Below are positions 61,382 through 64,000 of a DNA stretch of 64,000 bases, in pieces. The stretch is from an uncultured Oscillospiraceae bacterium. Its GTDB lineage: Bacteria > Bacillota > Clostridia > Oscillospirales > Ruminococcaceae. How positions within the stretch are numbered: the stretch's first letter is position 1; every line of letters starts with the position of its first letter. Below the pieces are notes generated by a model, which worked only from the letters and a program-made list of their open reading frames with translations, was not told the DNA's origin and searched no databases. The DNA lies in assembly GCA_910587335.1 (NCBI GenBank), contig CAJUMG010000001.1, positions 166,671 to 230,670 of the forward strand. Direction: 5' to 3'. The translations under genes and the position numbers were made by a program.

Positions 61382-61693
61382 TTAAAGCTTAATTTCGATT
61401 TCTACGCCAGCCGGGAGCTCAAGACCCTGCAATGCCTCAACAGTTTTGTTGGAAGGCCGCAGAATGTCAATGAGTCTTTTGTGGGTTCTCATCTCAAACT
61501 GCTCACGGCTGTCTTTGTACTTGTGTACCGCGCGCAGAATGGTCACAACCTCTTTTTCAGTGGGCAGCGGAATGGGACCGGAAACCCGGGCGCCGGTGCG
61601 CTTTACGGTTTCAACAATTTTCTCCGCAGCACTGTCCACCAACTGATGGTCATAACCTTTGAGTCTGATTCTGATTTTTTCTTTGACTGCCAC
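61382..61693 (-). CDS. rpsJ: Ribosomal protein S10
   Basis: Small-subunit head protein, also the NusE antitermination factor, 103 residues. [40 protein letters not shown] and [16 protein letters not shown] identify it. The GTG at 61693 is chosen because it is 8 bases from GGAGG and gives the usual [11 protein letters not shown] start; an ATG two codons earlier (61699) is only 2 bases from the site. It heads the ribosomal cluster. Confidence 0.95.
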   Translation of the reverse strand: MAVKEKIRIRLKGYDHQLVDSAAEKIVETVKRTGARVSGPIPLPTEKEVVTILRAVHKYKDSREQFEMRTHKRLIDILRPSNKTVEALQGLELPAGVEIEIKL

Positions 61694-61860
61694 TACCATC
61701 GCCTCCTTGGGATACTTTTTATTGGGACGACGACTTAAGTTGAACACTGTTCCGTGTGTTTCGCACATTCACATTTAAAAACCGGCCAAAGCCATGCTCC
61801 TTCTAAGAGCGCAGTTTGTCCGGGACTTGACAGGTAAAGTGTCAAAGCACGACAGGGTGA
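61694..61860 (-). promoter_or_regulatory. S10 operon leader
   Basis: About 165 untranslated bases before rpsJ. It contains CTTTGACA/TGTCAAG (61847-61826, partial match), a GAACAGTGTTC hairpin, and no ORF with a good ribosome site. This is the position of an r-protein autoregulatory leader, which I cannot confirm. Confidence 0.45.
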
Positions 61861-61866
61861 ATGTCC

Positions 61867-61894
61867 TTTATAAAAAGCACATCCGGCATGTCAA
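61867..61894 (-). promoter_or_regulatory. Main promoter of the ribosomal cluster
   Basis: On the minus strand TTGACA (61894-61889) and TATAAA (61872-61867) with a 16-base spacer. Initiation is expected near 61860. Confidence 0.75.
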
Positions 61895-62002
61895 CAGTAT
61901 TTTTTGTCGCCCGGTTTGAAATCGGACATACTCGGCAGAAATTCCCCGCCTAAAAGGCGGCAACCTCCTGCTTCATCGCATATCTTTGTGCAGTCACGCT
62001 TT

Positions 62003-62008
62003 ATTATA
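62003..62008 (-). promoter_or_regulatory. Upstream -10 box, possible second S10 promoter
   Basis: A perfect TATAAT on the minus strand, 135 bases upstream of the main promoter, without a consensus -35 box. TGCCGGATGT occurs next to both promoters. A CCGCC/GGCGG hairpin (about 61950-61963) lies between. The 62010-62300 stretch holds nothing recognisable. Confidence 0.45.
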
Positions 62009-62257
62009 ATAGCATGGACATCCGGCAAAAGCAAGTTTTTTTTCTTCAAAATCTTGCGTTTTTTGGAAAAAATCATCTGTATTTTTGTCATCCATTCCGC
62101 CGGGTGTTTCTTCATGGCTTTTTTGGCTTAAATACATGCTTTCTTTACGGATTTTTTCTTTTTTCCGGCGCTTTTTCCGCCGAAGTGGACCGTATCTGCC
62201 AGCTACAAAATTTTGCCCTTTCTTTTAGCGTATGAATTTAATAGGAAAAGCATCTAG

Positions 62258-62283
62258 AAAAATGGCGCTCTTCCTTAGGACGC
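62258..62283 (-). terminator. Weak terminator after the 62.3 kb lipoprotein gene
   Basis: On the minus strand GCGTCC and GGA..CGC can pair with a small bulge, followed by CATTTTT. The stem is imperfect. Confidence 0.4.
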
Positions 62284-62303
62284 TTTTTGTCCTTTCCCCG
62301 CCT

Positions 62304-63557
62304 TTATAACCAATCCCCGGCGTCCACACTGAAAAAGTAGCGTTTTCGCTGGTCACTGACGTAGAAGGTCAGCAGATTCCCCTGTTTATCCGCAAAGGTT
62401 CGGAAGGTCGCTTCCTCTTTCAGGTCAAAGCGGATCAAGCGGTAATCCTCCTCTATCACGTCAAAGGCGATAAAATCCGCAGGATATGCGCCGTTGTCGT
62501 CCAGCGCCGCGGCAAACAAAAGGTATCTGCCGCCGACCAGTCCACTGCTGATGCGCCGGGAAAAACGGACGCCGCTGTCAAGGGGAAGCTCTGCATATCC
62601 CTCTGCTGTTCTCTTGAGGACAACCGGCTTTAGCTCATTGGTCGGAAGGGCGCTGCCGGCTGTATAATAACTCACAAAGATGTAATCTCCCGCTACGTCA
62701 ATCCACTGGATGTTTGTCTCGTGCCTCCACCTCTGACTAAGAAGTTCCACTTCGTCCTCGTACAGGATCTGGCCATCCCGGTCCAGGCAGGTTAAAAAGA
62801 CCGCGACCTCGCCGTTGATGCGCTGTTCCTTGGCAAAATAAATCCGCTCGCCGTCGGCGCAGACCGCTGTAATCTCCTGTCCGGTGGTCTTTGCATCGTC
62901 CCAAACCCCTTCCGGATGCTTGCTGACGATTTTGCAGGTATCCTCTTTAAAATCATAAACCCCCGTAAACTCGTATTTTTCTTCATCCTCAATTCCGTTA
63001 TAAGAGAACATCACCGCAGAATCTCCCAGGGGGTACAGATAGCTGCGGTAATTGGTCAAGGGCGCGGAATAGACGATCTTCCGGGTTTTATCCCGCAGAT
63101 TGTAAACGGTCAAGCACATGTTCATCGTCTCGTCTTCTTGCGCAATGCCAACCAAAGAAAAATACAAATCGCCGATTACCAGGTCACCGGCAAAGCCCAG
63201 ATCCAAGGGGTACTCGCCGACCGCTTCGCCATTTTCATAGAGCATCGGCGTTCCATCGCCGTTCTTCCCCCTGGCGTAGATGTTTCCATCCGCAAAAGCT
63301 TCCAGATCATAGCCCTGTTCTATCTGAACTCCCGGACCCTCCAGGGGGATTTTCTCCGGCTCCGACGTGCGGCATTTTATCACATCTGCCTGTTCCGGCT
63401 GGCTTTGGAAAACTGCGCTGCTATCCAAGCTGCTGATCGATTCTGCCGGTTCGAAATAGGATGACCCCACATCTTCCCCGCTTTTTTGTGCGCCGCATCC
63501 TGCAAAAAGGCATGCCGCTATTCCAAAAGCTAGGATGCTAAACCATTTTTTCCTCAT
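62304..63557 (-). CDS. Lipoprotein of unknown function, probable beta-propeller
   Basis: A 417-residue secreted lipoprotein. A signal peptide starting MRKKWFSILAFGIAACLFAG ends in lipobox FAGC at residue 21. After a Ser/Glu-rich linker to about residue 65 the chain consists of repeated beta-strand blocks with D-G-x-I/V and Y/F-rich turns (EAFADGNIYARGKNG, CADGERIYFAKE, LDRDGQILYEDE), as in DUF5050 or propeller-type extracytoplasmic proteins. I do not recognise a named family. No enzyme motif is seen. It is alone between the typA end and the ribosomal leader. Confidence 0.78.
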   Translation of the reverse strand: MRKKWFSILAFGIAACLFAGCGAQKSGEDVGSSYFEPAESISSLDSSAVFQSQPEQADVIKCRTSEPEKIPLEGPGVQIEQGYDLEAFADGNIYARGKNGDGTPMLYENGEAVGEYPLDLGFAGDLVIGDLYFSLVGIAQEDETMNMCLTVYNLRDKTRKIVYSAPLTNYRSYLYPLGDSAVMFSYNGIEDEEKYEFTGVYDFKEDTCKIVSKHPEGVWDDAKTTGQEITAVCADGERIYFAKEQRINGEVAVFLTCLDRDGQILYEDEVELLSQRWRHETNIQWIDVAGDYIFVSYYTAGSALPTNELKPVVLKRTAEGYAELPLDSGVRFSRRISSGLVGGRYLLFAAALDDNGAYPADFIAFDVIEEDYRLIRFDLKEEATFRTFADKQGNLLTFYVSDQRKRYFFSVDAGDWL

Positions 63558-63656
63558 TTTCCCTCTCCTTCCAAAAATAAACGACCGCCTGTTTTTCCAT
63601 CAGGAAGAACCGGCAGCCGCTCGCTTTTGTTTCAATTGACTTAGAAAGAAAATGAT

Positions 63657-64000
63657 TTACTTTTTCATGATGGTTTTCATCCGCTGGGCGTTGTCCAAAA
63701 TCCGCTTGCGCAGCCGGATGTTTTTGGGGGTGATCTCCACCAGCTCGTCATCCCCGATAAACTCCAGCGCATCCTCCAGACTCATGCGGCGGGGCGGCGT
63801 CAGGCGCAGCGCATCGTCGCTGCCGGAGGAACGGGTGTTGGTCAAATGCTTTTTCTTGCAGACGTTGACCGCGATATCTCCAGCCTTGGGCGACTGTCCT
63901 ACGATCATTCCCTCGTATACCTGCACCCCCGCGCCGATAAACAGCGAGCCCCGCTCCTGGGCGTTGTACAGGCCATAGACCACCGCTTCGCCTGTTTCAA
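63657..64000 (-). CDS. typA: GTPase TypA/BipA, C-terminal part (5' end off the window)
   Basis: Only the last 114 residues are present; the GTPase domain lies beyond the right edge. The visible part matches the C-terminal domain of TypA/BipA: GEAVVYGLYNAQERGSLFIG, VYEGMIVGQSPKAGDIAVNV and TPPRRMSLEDALEFIGDDELVEITPKNIRLRKRIL (in parts RRMSLEDALEFIGDDELVEI, TPKNIRLRKRIL). TypA is a ribosome-associated GTPase for stress and low-temperature ribosome assembly. The stop is TAA at 63657. Identity is secure. Confidence 0.96.
   Translation of the reverse strand, partial: ETGEAVVYGLYNAQERGSLFIGAGVQVYEGMIVGQSPKAGDIAVNVCKKKHLTNTRSSGSDDALRLTPPRRMSLEDALEFIGDDELVEITPKNIRLRKRILDNAQRMKTIMKK

Noticed and set aside
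61891..62115. 74-codon minus-strand ORF ahead of the S10 promoter
   Set aside because: It overlaps promoter elements and hairpins and shows no domain or convincing ribosome site.
1..64000. CRISPR arrays, insertion sequences, prophage or integrase genes
   Set aside because: No regularly spaced repeats, transposase or phage genes are present; the window is ordinary chromosome.

Overview
The window looks like chromosomal DNA from a Gram-positive, anaerobic, probably spore-forming member of the Clostridia (an Oscillospiraceae/Ruminococcaceae-type relative is my inference). Support: base composition near half G+C by eye, strong AGGAGG ribosome binding sites with many TTG and GTG starts, a Gram-positive S10-spc-alpha ribosomal cluster with adk, map and a KOW protein inserted, zinc-type S4, S14 and L36, Ser-rich lipoproteins, rubrerythrin, DUF4358 and C_GCAxxG_C_C proteins, several MATE exporters and a SpoIID-like protein. 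I see no insertion sequence, prophage, integrase or CRISPR array.

Layout. 1-5.3 kb: glycolytic pgk-tpiA (tpiA cut by the left edge) behind a promoter overlapped by a Rex-like operator; then trmL-degV-C_GCAxxG, an intergenic nested inverted repeat, a 59-residue membrane ORF and a HAD phosphatase. 5.4-10.3 kb: pyridoxamine kinase, facing a glyS-alr-membrane protein operon with a long glyS leader, and a GNAT acetyltransferase. 10.5-11.1 kb: tRNA-Pro(TGG) facing tRNA-Thr(TGT)-tRNA-Tyr(GTA). 11.1-19.3 kb: a second GNAT, a PurF-like protein without the catalytic cysteine, a PdaA-type deacetylase lipoprotein, small membrane and lipoproteins, a MATE exporter, rubrerythrin and a methyltransferase. 19.6-22.8 kb: a three-gene sugar cassette (BtpA/SgcQ, FGGY kinase, FrlC-like epimerase). 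22.9-27.2 kb: patatin phospholipase, MATE exporter, serine hydrolase.

27.3-38.8 kb: a nine-gene purine operon on the minus strand in the order purE-C-F-M-N-purO-purH(transformylase only)-D-L. The last two steps to IMP are made by two separate proteins, an AICAR transformylase and an archaeal-type PurO cyclohydrolase, instead of the usual bifunctional PurH. purK and purB are not here. A 47-codon ORF and a terminator-like hairpin precede purE.

39.4-46.0 kb: a MurJ/SpoVB-type flippase, a SpoIID-like protein with three peptidoglycan-binding repeats, a third MATE exporter, a Tic20/DUF4870-like membrane protein and an EamA permease. 46.1-61.9 kb: the S10-spc-alpha cluster, all minus strand, from rpsJ to rplQ, with two promoter candidates and a long leader before rpsJ and a strong terminator after rplQ. 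62.3-64 kb: an unrecognised lipoprotein and the C-terminal part of typA/bipA, cut by the right edge.

Most of the window is housekeeping. The most unusual points are the Cys-less PurF paralogue, the PurO/PurH split, the Rex-like site on the pgk promoter, the purE leader ORF with a possible attenuator, the nested inverted repeat at 4.1 kb, and the transporter-less sugar cassette.
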